Of a stretch of 64,000 nucleotides of DNA, positions 7,964-18,123 are shown piece after piece. The DNA comes from Sediminibacterium sp. C3 (GTDB taxonomy: Bacteria; Bacteroidota; Bacteroidia; Chitinophagales; Chitinophagaceae), in the NCBI RefSeq assembly GCF_000508085.1, contig NZ_KI669560.1, forward strand, positions 340,219-404,218. Reading direction: 5' to 3'. The translations under genes and the position numbers were made by a program. How positions within the stretch are numbered: position 1 is the stretch's first letter; the number at the start of each line of letters is the position of its first letter. The notes under the pieces were generated by a model, which was given only the letters and a program-made list of their open reading frames with translations, searched no databases and was not told where the DNA came from.

Positions 7964-9343
7964 GTGCGGAATAAATTTTTAGTTAGTATAACAGGCTTGG
8001 TATTTTGTTCGAGTACATTGTTAGCTCAAGACACTGCTGTTTATAATCATGCATTACTTGAACATATAGACAAAAAGTACAATGGGCTAGCGTATCTGTT
8101 AAATAAGAAATCAAATAAAGTATTTGCGCAACTACAAAAACAAGAACAAAAACTGATTTCAAAGCTTTCGAAGCTGGATACGAGTAAAGCAAAAAATCTA
8201 CAAATTAGTTCATCTGCTGCTTACCAAGATTTGCCTACTCAATTAATGAAGGAAAAGGGCAATTCCGTGTCAGCTGTCCGCAATTATATTCCTGCATTCG
8301 ATAGTGTACAGGCAATGATGAGTTTTATAAATGGGGGCAATGGTATAAAATCAGTTGCTGCTTTGCAAGAACAATTACAGATAGCTAATTATACAAAGAC
8401 ATTTTTACAAAATAGAAAACAAGCATTGCAAGTAGCATTAGCTGGCACGCCATTAGCAAAGCAATTAAAGCAAGTACAAAAAACGGCATTTTATTACCAA
8501 CAGCAAATACAATCGTATCGCGAAACTTTAAAGGATCCAGATAAAATACAAAAACTCGCCTTGGCAGAGCTTTCCAAGTTGGATGCTTTTAAATCCTTCT
8601 TCGCAAAGAACAGCCAGCTAGCCAATATTTTTAGAATGGGGGTTGCTGAAAATGAGTTAGATGCAGCTTCAATAAATGGTTTACAAACCAGACAGAGCAT
8701 GCGTGTTGCACTGCAGCAGTTTGAATCTGCTGGCGCAAATCCACAACAGTTTGTGCAGAGGCAGGTACAAAGTGCTACTGGCGAACTTCAAACGTTTAAA
8801 AACAAAATAAATAATGCAGTTGGTGGCAATGGTGAAGCTGGTATGCCATCATTTAAACCCAATACCCAAAAAGCAAAATCCTTTTTACAAAGAATTGAAT
8901 TGGGTTTTAATATTCAATCATTAAGACCCAATGGGCTATTGCCAGTAACAAGTGATTTGGCTTTTACGCTTGGCTATAAACTAAACAGTCAAGGCGTTAT
9001 TGGAGTTGGGATGAGTTATAAAATGGGCTGGGGCAATGGAATAAGCGATATGCGCATAACCCATGAAGGTTTTGGCTTGAGGAGTTTCGTTGATTGGCAA
9101 ATTAAAGGGGGCTTTTACATGAGTGGAGGATACGAACAAAATTACATGCAGTCTTTTAATCGGCTTTCAGAGCTCTTGAATCAACCCATGAGTACATGGA
9201 AGCAAAGCGGATTAATAGGCATTAGCAAAAAATACAAACTAGGAAAGAAGAAAGGAACCTTACAAGTATTGTATGATTTTTTACATTTTTCAAATCAAGT
9301 AAATACACAACCAGTGATTTTTAGAACTGGATTTAATTTTTAG
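7964..9343 (+). CDS. Exported protein with helical N-half and beta-rich C-half, first gene of the RHS operon
   Basis: GTG start; the signal peptide ends at TLLAQ (about residue 22). Residues 25-280 are Gln/Lys/Ala-rich and mostly helical or coiled coil. The last 160 residues have alternating amphipathic strands and aromatic residues and end in NTQPVIFRTGFNF, a typical outer-membrane barrel C-terminus with final Phe. I know no characterised family member. It is followed 4 bp later by the large RHS/SpvB-like gene and likely co-transcribed with it; a role in outer-membrane presentation of the RHS proteins is a guess from context and architecture. Confidence 0.7.
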   Translation: MRNKFLVSITGLVFCSSTLLAQDTAVYNHALLEHIDKKYNGLAYLLNKKSNKVFAQLQKQEQKLISKLSKLDTSKAKNLQISSSAAYQDLPTQLMKEKGNSVSAVRNYIPAFDSVQAMMSFINGGNGIKSVAALQEQLQIANYTKTFLQNRKQALQVALAGTPLAKQLKQVQKTAFYYQQQIQSYRETLKDPDKIQKLALAELSKLDAFKSFFAKNSQLANIFRMGVAENELDAASINGLQTRQSMRVALQQFESAGANPQQFVQRQVQSATGELQTFKNKINNAVGGNGEAGMPSFKPNTQKAKSFLQRIELGFNIQSLRPNGLLPVTSDLAFTLGYKLNSQGVIGVGMSYKMGWGNGISDMRITHEGFGLRSFVDWQIKGGFYMSGGYEQNYMQSFNRLSELLNQPMSTWKQSGLIGISKKYKLGKKKGTLQVLYDFLHFSNQVNTQPVIFRTGFNF

Positions 9344-9346
9344 TAT

Positions 9347-12300
9347 ATGGGTATTAGATTTTTATGGCTGGCTTTATCGGTTTTAACAATGGGCACTAAA
9401 TTGTTGGCTCAGGTTGAATTGCAGGGCACATTAATGGAGTTAAAAAAAGTGCCAATTGCGCCCTCTCCTAATGCATCTGCAATTGGAAAGTTTGGTGAAA
9501 TTCCTGTTTCCTTGAGCACGGGTATACCCAGTATACAAGTGCCAATGTATCAATACCAAAGTAATGACAAGGGTATTAGTGTAGATGTTTCACTTCGTTA
9601 TCATGCGGGCGGCCATAAGGTAGATGATATGGCAGCTAACGTAGGATTGGGATGGTCCTTAAATGCTGGCGGTGTGGTTTCAAGAACGATGCGTGGCAGG
9701 CCGGATGATGGAACAGCAGGGTATTTGTCTACGGGTAATTTGCCAGCCTATCAAACACAGGTTTTCGACTATATGTATACAGAACCTGGCACATATACTT
9801 CTACCAACCAAGGAATTTGCTACGACAACTCTAGTGACTATTATACCATAAAAAATATTGCGGAAGGGGAGCTGGATGGCGAGTGTGATATTTTTCAGTT
9901 TAATGTTGGGTCGGTTGCAGGTAAATTTTATTTTAAGAAGAATGGACAAGTGCAGTTGGTAACGCAACAAAATGTAAAAATCACATTTAGTGCTGTTTAT
10001 AGCAATGGCACCATGTCTTATATAGATGAATTTGTAATTACGGATGAATGGGGTAACAAATATGTATTCAATCAAAAAGAGTGGACATCTTCGAGTAGCG
10101 CATTAGGCTCTACTCCACCAGTTTCGCCCAGTTACATTAGCAGTTGGTATTTGAAAAAGATTATTGCAGCCAGTGATGCAAGAGAAATCATTTTTAATTA
10201 TACTTCTCCTTCTTATTCACTACAATACGAAGGGGGCTTTGCAACTTCTTATCGAACCAAGTGGGCATATGGCTATATCAACGGTCCAACAGAAGCCACT
10301 TACGGGTATTCCATCATTTCGATATTATATCCACAAAGAATTAGCTCTATTGATTTTCCAAATGGCAACCAAGTATTTTTCAATTATAATTTGGCGAGAG
10401 TCGATTATGTGGGTGATTATGCATTAACCGATGTGGTGATAAAAAACAATGCGTTTCAAAAGAAATTTATTTTAGAATATGATTATTTTGTTTCACCCAC
10501 TTGTTACCCACAGAGCAGCCCTTGTACTCCTCCGCCATATTCCGCTAATGATTATTATCGCAGGCTTAAGTTGACTTCTGTAAAAGAGACTGGAGGTTCA
10601 CAAATTATTCCTCCTTATACATTTGAATACAATGCTACACCATTACCCGTTCGAAATTCAGCATACAAAGATGCATGGGGATATTACTCAGGAACAGCCA
10701 CTCCCAATAGTGCAGGTACTCCTATAACAATCTCAACACCAGGACAGCCTTTTACACTATTTTTTAGTGATGCACTACCTGTTGAACAATATACCAAAGC
10801 CTGGGTTTTAGAGAAGATCAATTATCCAACGGGTGGCTTTACCAGTTTAACTTATGAACTCAACAATGGCTATAACAACGGAGTATTAAAAAATATTGGT
10901 GGTTTAAGAATAAAAAAGACAGAAGACCATAATGGAGCAACGAGCAATATTGTGGTAACCAATTATAGTTATGTAAAGGCAGATAATAGTTCTTCTGGTA
11001 CCATGCAGACCATGCCCAATACGACCTATTATTGGACAGTAATGAGAGACAACTATAATTCTATTAAAGCCTATTTTTTAAATCAAACCAATAGCCCCAC
11101 GCAATCACTTTCTTATTTTAATGGCAGCCCAGTTATCTATACCAGGGTTAAGGTGGATAAGAATAGCAATGGTCAGAACAATGGGTATTCTATAAGTGAA
11201 TACAGTGCTGTTGCTAGTTACCATATTCACCAAGATAATTTCCCCTATGTGCAAAAGCAAGACCTAGATTGGGCGCAAGGTTTACTAGTAAAGGAAACCC
11301 AATACAATAGTGCCAATGCAATTGTAAAGCAGTTAGATAATGAATACCAAGACTATACTTATTATCCAAGTGCCGATCCACAATCACGAAATACTATTAG
11401 TGGGTTGTTATTCTGGGATGATCAAGGCTCTTTTAACGCCAACTTATATGGTGCTAGGTCTTATTATATGAACTATGGAAGATCGGCATTAAAGAAACGC
11501 ACAGAAACCATTTATGAAAATGGAATTGCACAAACCCATATCACCGACTACTATTACGACCACAGCAACTATTATTTTCCATCGAGAGTAAAAAGAACCA
11601 ATAGTAAAGGACAAGAAATTGAACAAAGATTAAAGTATCCGTTCGATTTTACGGGAACGTATGTATATGATCAAATGGTAGCACGCAATATATTGGCTCC
11701 TATTATTGAATCAAAGCAGGTGTACTTGTCAGGAGGACTCACCCAAAGTGGCATATTAAATAATTATGGTTTGGTGAATGGTACAATCATAGATATTAAT
11801 AATCAACAACGTTTCAATACCAGCTCAAATGGATGGGATACAGAGGTAGTATTTAATCAATACGACAGTAAGGGCAATGTTTTGCAAATGAGTCCCAAAA
11901 ATGGCCCCGTGGTTGCTTATGTATGGGGTATCAATCAAACCAGTGTGTTAGCCAAAATTGAAGGGGCTACCTATGCAGAAGTATTGGCAGCGCTTGGGCA
12001 GTCTGATCCAAATTTGACATATCTACAACAAATGGGTGAGACCGATTTAAGAAATCAATTGAACTTGCTTCGTAATAATTTAAAGAGCAGTAAGCCTAAA
12101 GCACAAGTAACTACTTTTCTATACAAGCCCTTAGCTGGTATAAAGGAACAAACCAACCCGAATGGTAAAACCAGCTATTTTGAGTACGATGTTTTCAATA
12201 GGCTTTCCTTAGTAATAGACCAAGACGGAAATATCGTAAAGCGCATTTGCTATAATTACCAAGGTCAACCAGAAGTATGTTATACAGCCGAAAGTGCGGG

Positions 12301-12613
12301 TGGTCAAACGGTATATGCAAGATTAAGTTATGAAAATCAATGGTGGTCGGGCAATTATAGTTATGCAGACATTGTTGTTCGGTTTTATTCTGATGCAGCG
12401 GGGACTATTCCAGTGTCTGTAAGCAATCTATCTACCGCATACCAAAATCAATCTTGCTATGGCACATCTTATAATTCCGCTACTGCCAATGGAACGGCCA
12501 TTGTGTTAAACTATTCTGCCCTAGTGTACGAGTACAATTTCGATTATGGTTATTGGTGGGACTGTTCTTATAACTATGGTTTAACAAGCGGCAATTATGT
12601 CATCATTCAATAA
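9347..12613 (+). CDS. Large exported RHS/SpvB-like surface protein
   Basis: 1088 residues with a signal peptide ending at KLLAQ (about residue 22). The N-terminal part (PVSLSTGIPSIQVPMY, then LRYHAGGHKV and NVGLGWSLNAGG) is typical of the large Bacteroidota proteins related to SpvB/TcB and RHS shells. Degenerate YD-type repeats follow; the clearest is FEYDVFNRLSLVIDQDG near residue 945. The protein has no RHS core motif or CT tip, and its last 100 residues are Tyr/Asn-rich and beta-like. It probably sits on the cell surface and may work with the DUF6443/RHS protein three genes downstream. No enzymatic residues are visible. Confidence 0.8.
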   Translation: MGIRFLWLALSVLTMGTKLLAQVELQGTLMELKKVPIAPSPNASAIGKFGEIPVSLSTGIPSIQVPMYQYQSNDKGISVDVSLRYHAGGHKVDDMAANVGLGWSLNAGGVVSRTMRGRPDDGTAGYLSTGNLPAYQTQVFDYMYTEPGTYTSTNQGICYDNSSDYYTIKNIAEGELDGECDIFQFNVGSVAGKFYFKKNGQVQLVTQQNVKITFSAVYSNGTMSYIDEFVITDEWGNKYVFNQKEWTSSSSALGSTPPVSPSYISSWYLKKIIAASDAREIIFNYTSPSYSLQYEGGFATSYRTKWAYGYINGPTEATYGYSIISILYPQRISSIDFPNGNQVFFNYNLARVDYVGDYALTDVVIKNNAFQKKFILEYDYFVSPTCYPQSSPCTPPPYSANDYYRRLKLTSVKETGGSQIIPPYTFEYNATPLPVRNSAYKDAWGYYSGTATPNSAGTPITISTPGQPFTLFFSDALPVEQYTKAWVLEKINYPTGGFTSLTYELNNGYNNGVLKNIGGLRIKKTEDHNGATSNIVVTNYSYVKADNSSSGTMQTMPNTTYYWTVMRDNYNSIKAYFLNQTNSPTQSLSYFNGSPVIYTRVKVDKNSNGQNNGYSISEYSAVASYHIHQDNFPYVQKQDLDWAQGLLVKETQYNSANAIVKQLDNEYQDYTYYPSADPQSRNTISGLLFWDDQGSFNANLYGARSYYMNYGRSALKKRTETIYENGIAQTHITDYYYDHSNYYFPSRVKRTNSKGQEIEQRLKYPFDFTGTYVYDQMVARNILAPIIESKQVYLSGGLTQSGILNNYGLVNGTIIDINNQQRFNTSSNGWDTEVVFNQYDSKGNVLQMSPKNGPVVAYVWGINQTSVLAKIEGATYAEVLAALGQSDPNLTYLQQMGETDLRNQLNLLRNNLKSSKPKAQVTTFLYKPLAGIKEQTNPNGKTSYFEYDVFNRLSLVIDQDGNIVKRICYNYQGQPEVCYTAESAGGQTVYARLSYENQWWSGNYSYADIVVRFYSDAAGTIPVSVSNLSTAYQNQSCYGTSYNSATANGTAIVLNYSALVYEYNFDYGYWWDCSYNYGLTSGNYVIIQ

Positions 12614-12623
12614 AATTATTATC

Positions 12624-13040
12624 ATGCGATACCAATATATCATCGGGTTTGTTTTGTTATTGTGTTCATTTACTTCTGCACAAGCACAAGACCGAAAAAC
12701 ATTCAAAGACAGTTTACGCAATAAAGAGGTAAAGCATTTTGCCGATACACTATCCTTAAGTAAAGCACAAGCCAAAGCATTGTCACAACATTATGTAAAC
12801 AGAGATAGGCAAACCGATTCTATTATGCGCTTACCGCTTATTGGCCAAGATGGAGCAAAGCGAAAGGCGATGTTACAAGAAGTGAGAACCACTTTTAATG
12901 AGGCAGTTAAACAAACCTTAAATAAAAAGCAATACCAGATTTTTAAAGAAGTGCATAAAGCACAGCAAGCCCTAGCAATGGAAAAACTAAAAGGGTTAAA
13001 GAAACAAATACTTGTGGACAATAACGATAAAGACAACTGA
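12624..13040 (+). CDS. Small exported helical protein, Spy-like
   Basis: The start is taken at the ATG at 12624 (MRYQYI), which gives a clean signal peptide ending SAQAQ; a longer frame from 12597 would overlap the previous gene. The mature part (about 115 residues) is Lys/Gln/Ala-rich and almost entirely helical: LSLSKAQAKALSQHYVNR is followed by LNKKQYQIFKEV. This pairing of a first and second helix with a late L-x-x-x-Q element resembles Spy/CpxP-type periplasmic chaperones. Lying between two giant exported RHS proteins, it could assist their periplasmic passage; that is inference. Confidence 0.65.
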   Translation: MRYQYIIGFVLLLCSFTSAQAQDRKTFKDSLRNKEVKHFADTLSLSKAQAKALSQHYVNRDRQTDSIMRLPLIGQDGAKRKAMLQEVRTTFNEAVKQTLNKKQYQIFKEVHKAQQALAMEKLKGLKKQILVDNNDKDN

Positions 13041-13045
13041 TCAAT

Positions 13046-16000
13046 ATGTTTCCAGCAGCTAAAATAATAAAGGGGATTGCAATTTGTTCAATCATTTTGA
13101 TATGTGATAATCAAACTTATGGGCAAGGAACCTACCCAGGTAGTACCCCTATTAACTATGTACGAGTTTGGGACCTAAGGGCTCCTGAACAAAACCATTT
13201 AAATATAAGTTCCAAGCCACTTAAGGATGCCTTACAAAGCACTATGTATAGTGATGGGTTGGGCAGGGTATTACAAACAGTGGTGAAACAAGGTGCGCTA
13301 ACAACCGCAACAGCAGCAAGTGCTGACCTGGTGACTCCACAGCAGTATGATGTTTATGGAAGAACACCACAAGTATATCTGCCTTTTGCGGCAACCGATA
13401 ACCAGGGTGGATTTAAATACAATCCATTTGATCAACAGGTTGGATTCTACAATGCACAACTAGCAGGTCAAAGTGAGCAGTATTTTTATCAACAACTTAC
13501 TTATGAATCGAGTCCACTTAATCGCGTGATTAAAACTACCGCACCGGGAAGCAGTTGGACGGGCAGTAATAGAGGCGTTAATACGGTATATGGACTTAAT
13601 GATGCCAGTGACGACGTAAAAATTTGGACAGTGTATGGCAGTGGCAGTTATGGTTTAACGGGCACTTATGCAAATGGACAACTCAGTGAAATCACTACCA
13701 TAGATGAAGATGGTAAGCAGGTGGTAGAATATAAGGACAAAGACGACAAAACGATTTTAAAGAAAGTACAACAGAGCTCTAGTCCTAGTGCGGGATATAG
13801 TGGTTGGATGTGTACCTATTATCTCTATGATGATTTTGGCTTACTCAGGCTTGTGGTACAACCCAAAGGGGTGGAGTATATGTTACAGAACGGATGGTCT
13901 ATCAATAGCACAATACTAGCAGAACAATGTTTTGAATACAACTATGATGGCAGGGGTAGAATGATTGAAAAAAGAGTTCCAGGTGCGGGTCTCGTTGAAA
14001 TGGTATATGATGCAAGGGATCGGGTAACCCTAACCCGTGATGCCAATATGTTGGCAGCTGGTAAATGGCTGTTTACCAAGTATGACGATGTAAACAGAGT
14101 AATACAAACAGGGTTTGTTTTTCAAGGAGCCAGTAGAGCTACCTTTCAATACTATGGTGATAGCTATGTTGATTATCCTATTCATTGGTGGAGTAATGAA
14201 GTGCTCACTGAAACCTACTATGATAACTACAGTTGGAGCCCTGCTAGTTATGGATTATCGGATGCATTGAACCTTAGTTGGGGCAGTTTTGCTGCGGAAG
14301 ACAATAGTAATTTCCCCTACCCAAGAGGAGTGGTAAAGAGTAATGATGTGCATGGAATGGTTACAGGTACAAAGGTAAAACAACTAGGAGGTTCAGGCGG
14401 ATATTTATACAGTGTATTGATCTATGATAAAGAGGGAAGGGTTTTACAAACACAGCGCACCAATATAACTGGTGGAGTGGATATTGCTACCACACAATAT
14501 AGTTTTAGTGGACAGCCACTTCGGGTGGTACAAAGAACGCAAAAAGCGGGTGCCAATGCAAGTGATATCGTAACTACGAGTGAACACAGTTACGATGATT
14601 TGTGGCGGATTACTGCAACTACCAAAACCGTTAGTGGTCAGGCGAATGGGCAATCGCTATCTGCCAGTAAGCAAATCAGCCAAAACAGTTATGATGCTTT
14701 GGGTCAATTAAGTAAAAAAGTATTAGCGCCGTACATGAGCCTAGAACAACTGGATTATGAATACAATATCAGGGGATGGTTGCTAGGGGTTAATAGGGGT
14801 TATTTAACTGGATCGGGTAAAAGATTTGGTTTTGAATTAGCATACGATAAGCCAGGTAACTATGTAGGTGGAGCTAATTATACCCCCCAGTACAATGGTA
14901 ATATTGCTGGTACTACCTGGAAAAGTATGGGTGATGAAGAGAAGCGTCGCTACGATTTTGGATACGATGCCGCCAACCGCTTATTAAAAGCCAATTTTGG
15001 ACAGTTTACCAGTGGTGGGTTTAATCTTAGTGCAGGCATCAACTACAGTGTACAACTGGGTGATGGTGTCAATGGGTCTTCTGCCTATGATGTTAATGGC
15101 AATATTAAAGCGATGCAGCAGTGGGGCGTAAAGGGCATCAGTAGCACGGTCATAGATGACTTGTCGTATACTTACCAAAACACTCTCAGTAATAAGCTGC
15201 TTGCAGTAAATGAAGTGTCTTTGGGAAGTACCAACAATTACTTAGGTGATTTTACCGATGCGAACACTTCGGCAAACGATTACAGTTATGATGGCAACGG
15301 TAATTTAATTGAAGATAAAAACAAGGGCATTGGTTCTATTGGTTACAATCATTTAAATCTACCACAGCAAATCAGTGTTCCTGCAAAAGGAAATATCACC
15401 TACAACTACGATGCCAGTGGCGCAAAGTTAAGCAAGACCGTAACCGAGGGTAGCAGTGTAAAGACAACGCTTTACTTAGGGGATATGGTTTTTGAGAATG
15501 ATATGTTTTTGTTTGCGGGCCATGAAGAAGGAAGGTTGCGCAAAGCAGCCAGTGGTGCAGTAGCCTATGATTACTTTATCAAAGACCATTTAGGGAATAC
15601 CCGTATGGTACTTACCGATGAAACGAATACACAGTATTACCCTACTTTAAGTGCAGAGGGAGGCAGTGGCAGTGGGGAAGCCAATAACCAAAATGCCATC
15701 TGGGATGATGCAGCAGGCAATAGCATAGATATTGTGAATAGAAGAGTGAACAGACCGGGTAATTTTGGCACAACGGGTACCAACGGGAATTACGCGTTCA
15801 GCATCACCAAGAATGGAGGGAGTATAGGGGCAGGAAAGTTACTGAAAGTCATGAGTGGCGATAATATCTACAGCAGTGTAGATTATTTTTACCACAACAA
15901 CTATGCAGACAATAGCAGCGCCAATGGATTAGGCAGCATTTTAAACCATATTGCAGGGGTTATTGCTGGCACTCGAAGCCCTGCAGGAACAGCAGTAAAA

Positions 16001-17323
16001 ACAGCCAATAGTGCTGCGGCAGGTAGCCTTGGAGCAGACGGCTTATTTACAGGAGTCTTTGCGCCACAAAGCCCATCAGGGGGTTATACCTACCAGCCCA
16101 AAGCCTATATGCATATCTTGCTTTTTGACGAACAGTTTAAGTTTGATGCAGCCAATAGCTATGTAGTACAAGTAAGTGCATGGGTACAAGAAAGTAGACA
16201 AACATTATACGGAAGTGCAAGCGCAAAAAAGAATGGATATGCGTATATTTACTTCAGCAACGAGAGTAACGATGTAGTGTTCTTTGATAATTTTAACCTG
16301 ACCCATCAAGCTGGGCCCCTACTCGAAGAAACACATTACTATCCGTTCGGGTTAACAATGGGTGGGGTGAGTAGTAAGGCTCTAAATAGCACTCAAGAAA
16401 ATAAGTTCAAGTACAATGGTAAAGAAGAACAACGCAAAGAGTTTACAGATGGTAGTGGACTTGATTGGTTAGACTATGGTGCAAGGATGTATGATGCGCA
16501 AATTGGGAGGTGGCATGTGGTTGACCCACTTAGTGAGTTAGATAGAAAAACAACTCCTTATGCCTATGTATTTAACAATCCAATTTTGTTTGTTGACCCT
16601 GATGGGATGTTTGGTGATTACTATACTATGGATGGTAACTATCTCGGAAACGATGGGAGGGATGATAAAAAGGTGTATGCCGTTAAAGAAGGGGATTATA
16701 AAAAACTTGATGAAAAAAGAAATATTATTTCTAAAAAAACAGAATTGAAGGGGTTGACAAATGAAGTTCTAATTGGGTTTGCTGCAGCTATTCACGCTGA
16801 ATCAAGTGGGAGCAAAGATGAATCCTATGCAATAGGCAATGTAGTGATGAACTTTTTAGGTGGCGGTGGAAGTAAGGGGTTGAAAACCCTTGAAGATGTT
16901 GCTATGTATGACAACTCACTTGTACAAGGTGCTACTCAAAAACATTATTCTGATTATTTAAAATTATCAGAGGAAGGGAAAGGTTCAAAGTTCGCACTTG
17001 GGGCCGCCATAAATGCTTACGGATATTCGCAAGGGATTGCTGGCTTTAAGGATTATAGTGGGGGTGCAAATTCATGGGATGGGATTGATTTAATGGACAC
17101 GAAAGCTGTCAATAGTCATAGAGGCTATTCGTGGAGTTCTGATTCAAAAAAAATGTTAAGTGATTATAAAAAGCTAGTAAATGGAGGTGTAAATGTAGCA
17201 GGTTTTACATATAAGGATAAAGGCTATCAAATTTCTGCAGATAAGATTATTGGCAAGACACTTTATACTAACTTAACAACGGGGCGTGGGGAAGGAAAGG
17301 AAAATAATAAACGATTTCAATAA
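13046..17323 (+). CDS. Full-length DUF6443/RHS toxin carrier with SleB-like cell-wall hydrolase tip
   Basis: 1425 residues. A signal peptide (about 1-27) is followed by a DUF6443-type N-terminal domain (KDALQSTMYSDGLGRVLQTV near residue 60), many YD/RHS repeats, the duplicated core block (residues about 802-1107) and the RHS core motif (GRWHVVDPLSE, NNPILFVDPDGM, about 1152-1188). The unique tip of about 235 residues has AAAIHAESSGSKDE, AIGNVVMNFLG and later YSGGANSWDG. This order resembles SleB/CwlJ-type cell-wall hydrolases (IYAEARGE, VLNRV, DPTGGALYF), so I infer a peptidoglycan-cleaving toxin. It is the only RHS gene here with an export signal and complete shell, and an immunity lipoprotein follows after 11 bp. 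Confidence 0.85.
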   Translation: MFPAAKIIKGIAICSIILICDNQTYGQGTYPGSTPINYVRVWDLRAPEQNHLNISSKPLKDALQSTMYSDGLGRVLQTVVKQGALTTATAASADLVTPQQYDVYGRTPQVYLPFAATDNQGGFKYNPFDQQVGFYNAQLAGQSEQYFYQQLTYESSPLNRVIKTTAPGSSWTGSNRGVNTVYGLNDASDDVKIWTVYGSGSYGLTGTYANGQLSEITTIDEDGKQVVEYKDKDDKTILKKVQQSSSPSAGYSGWMCTYYLYDDFGLLRLVVQPKGVEYMLQNGWSINSTILAEQCFEYNYDGRGRMIEKRVPGAGLVEMVYDARDRVTLTRDANMLAAGKWLFTKYDDVNRVIQTGFVFQGASRATFQYYGDSYVDYPIHWWSNEVLTETYYDNYSWSPASYGLSDALNLSWGSFAAEDNSNFPYPRGVVKSNDVHGMVTGTKVKQLGGSGGYLYSVLIYDKEGRVLQTQRTNITGGVDIATTQYSFSGQPLRVVQRTQKAGANASDIVTTSEHSYDDLWRITATTKTVSGQANGQSLSASKQISQNSYDALGQLSKKVLAPYMSLEQLDYEYNIRGWLLGVNRGYLTGSGKRFGFELAYDKPGNYVGGANYTPQYNGNIAGTTWKSMGDEEKRRYDFGYDAANRLLKANFGQFTSGGFNLSAGINYSVQLGDGVNGSSAYDVNGNIKAMQQWGVKGISSTVIDDLSYTYQNTLSNKLLAVNEVSLGSTNNYLGDFTDANTSANDYSYDGNGNLIEDKNKGIGSIGYNHLNLPQQISVPAKGNITYNYDASGAKLSKTVTEGSSVKTTLYLGDMVFENDMFLFAGHEEGRLRKAASGAVAYDYFIKDHLGNTRMVLTDETNTQYYPTLSAEGGSGSGEANNQNAIWDDAAGNSIDIVNRRVNRPGNFGTTGTNGNYAFSITKNGGSIGAGKLLKVMSGDNIYSSVDYFYHNNYADNSSANGLGSILNHIAGVIAGTRSPAGTAVKTANSAAAGSLGADGLFTGVFAPQSPSGGYTYQPKAYMHILLFDEQFKFDAANSYVVQVSAWVQESRQTLYGSASAKKNGYAYIYFSNESNDVVFFDNFNLTHQAGPLLEETHYYPFGLTMGGVSSKALNSTQENKFKYNGKEEQRKEFTDGSGLDWLDYGARMYDAQIGRWHVVDPLSELDRKTTPYAYVFNNPILFVDPDGMFGDYYTMDGNYLGNDGRDDKKVYAVKEGDYKKLDEKRNIISKKTELKGLTNEVLIGFAAAIHAESSGSKDESYAIGNVVMNFLGGGGSKGLKTLEDVAMYDNSLVQGATQKHYSDYLKLSEEGKGSKFALGAAINAYGYSQGIAGFKDYSGGANSWDGIDLMDTKAVNSHRGYSWSSDSKKMLSDYKKLVNGGVNVAGFTYKDKGYQISADKIIGKTLYTNLTTGRGEGKENNKRFQ
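15449..16365 (+). repeat. 917-bp RHS core repeat, copy C (inside the full-length gene)
   Basis: Gap-free with copies A (2283-3199, inverted) and B (18133-19049, direct). The reading frame is the same in all three, ending just before the variable tip. Confidence 0.9.
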
Positions 17324-17334
17324 AAATTGATATC

Positions 17335-17823
17335 ATGAAAGTTCAGCTGATTTTGAGTACATTATTTCTGATATTACAAGCCTGTGCAAATGACGCACAT
17401 AAAAATGAATTGAACAATGTGGCGGATACAAATGAGATAGTATTTAAGCGTTGGGTAAAAGACACACTTCCGTCAATCAAAACCAGTGATAGCCTATTTT
17501 TTAGTGAGGTTAATATTAACGAGGATACTACTCTGATGGAGATAAAGAAACACTACAAATTGAAAGTTACTTCAGTTGGCAATTACAAGAATAGTGATTT
17601 AGTTTATGCTTTTAGCTTGTTGCAACGTGAGCACTTATTACCAACAACGTCCTTTTTCTTGAACTTGGATGTAAACTATATCTACATGGTTTCGTTTGTT
17701 GGAACGAAGTATGATTATAAAACCGAGATTGATAGCTTTGATGTGATTACAGAAAAAGAAGTTATGAACCTGAGTTATGTGAAGGGAAATTTAGTAGACA
17801 AAAAAATAAAGAAACGAACATAA
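17335..17823 (+). CDS. Lipoprotein, putative immunity to the SleB-like RHS tip
   Basis: A 162-residue protein with signal sequence and lipobox LILQACAND (Cys about residue 17). The mature part is polar and beta/alpha mixed with no recognised domain. It follows the full-length RHS gene by 11 bp and is the last gene before a strong terminator, the classical immunity position. A periplasmic lipid-anchored protein fits protection against a peptidoglycan-acting toxin. No homology supports the role; it is inferred from position and location. Confidence 0.65.
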   Translation: MKVQLILSTLFLILQACANDAHKNELNNVADTNEIVFKRWVKDTLPSIKTSDSLFFSEVNINEDTTLMEIKKHYKLKVTSVGNYKNSDLVYAFSLLQREHLLPTTSFFLNLDVNYIYMVSFVGTKYDYKTEIDSFDVITEKEVMNLSYVKGNLVDKKIKKRT

Positions 17824-17842
17824 TAAAAGCCAATGATCTTAC

Positions 17843-17870
17843 AAGCCACTTTTCTTGAGTGGCTTTTTTT
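17843..17870 (+). terminator. Rho-independent terminator of the RHS operon
   Basis: An 8-bp stem (AAGCCACT with AGTGGCTT) and a 7-nt loop are followed by a run of T. The hairpin sits against the stop of the minus-strand XRE remnant, the same arrangement as at 3462-3492. Confidence 0.85.
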
Positions 17871-18123
17871 ATTGTGCGAGTTGCTGCACCTGCCTTTTGG
17901 TAAGAAAAGCATCAATCAAAGTCTTAATAAGGTTTTTATCTTCAGCGTTCATGAGTTCTACCTGTCTGAACTGCTTAAGTAGTTCTTTAACTTTAAGCCG
18001 AGATGCCACAGAATCATCTTCAGCACACTTCATGATTTAATCGGTGGTAGTATCGAGTGCGGCAGAGAGGCGTTGCAGCACATCCGAAGAGGAATTAGAT
18101 TTATTTGTTTCATATCGTCCGGT
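17869..18123 (-). pseudogene. Decapitated XRE-family regulator, copy B, with a nonsense codon
   Basis: This is the counterpart of the remnant at 3209-3463, equal in length and gap-free (position p in copy A maps to 21332 minus p). The N-terminal HTH half is absent at the same base. The codon for Tyr in DTTTDYIMK is TAA here, so the frame is also broken; the following residues differ only slightly from copy A (for example MKC for MKG). It is certainly nonfunctional. Its tail is the promoter-proximal flank of RHS module B. Confidence 0.75.
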
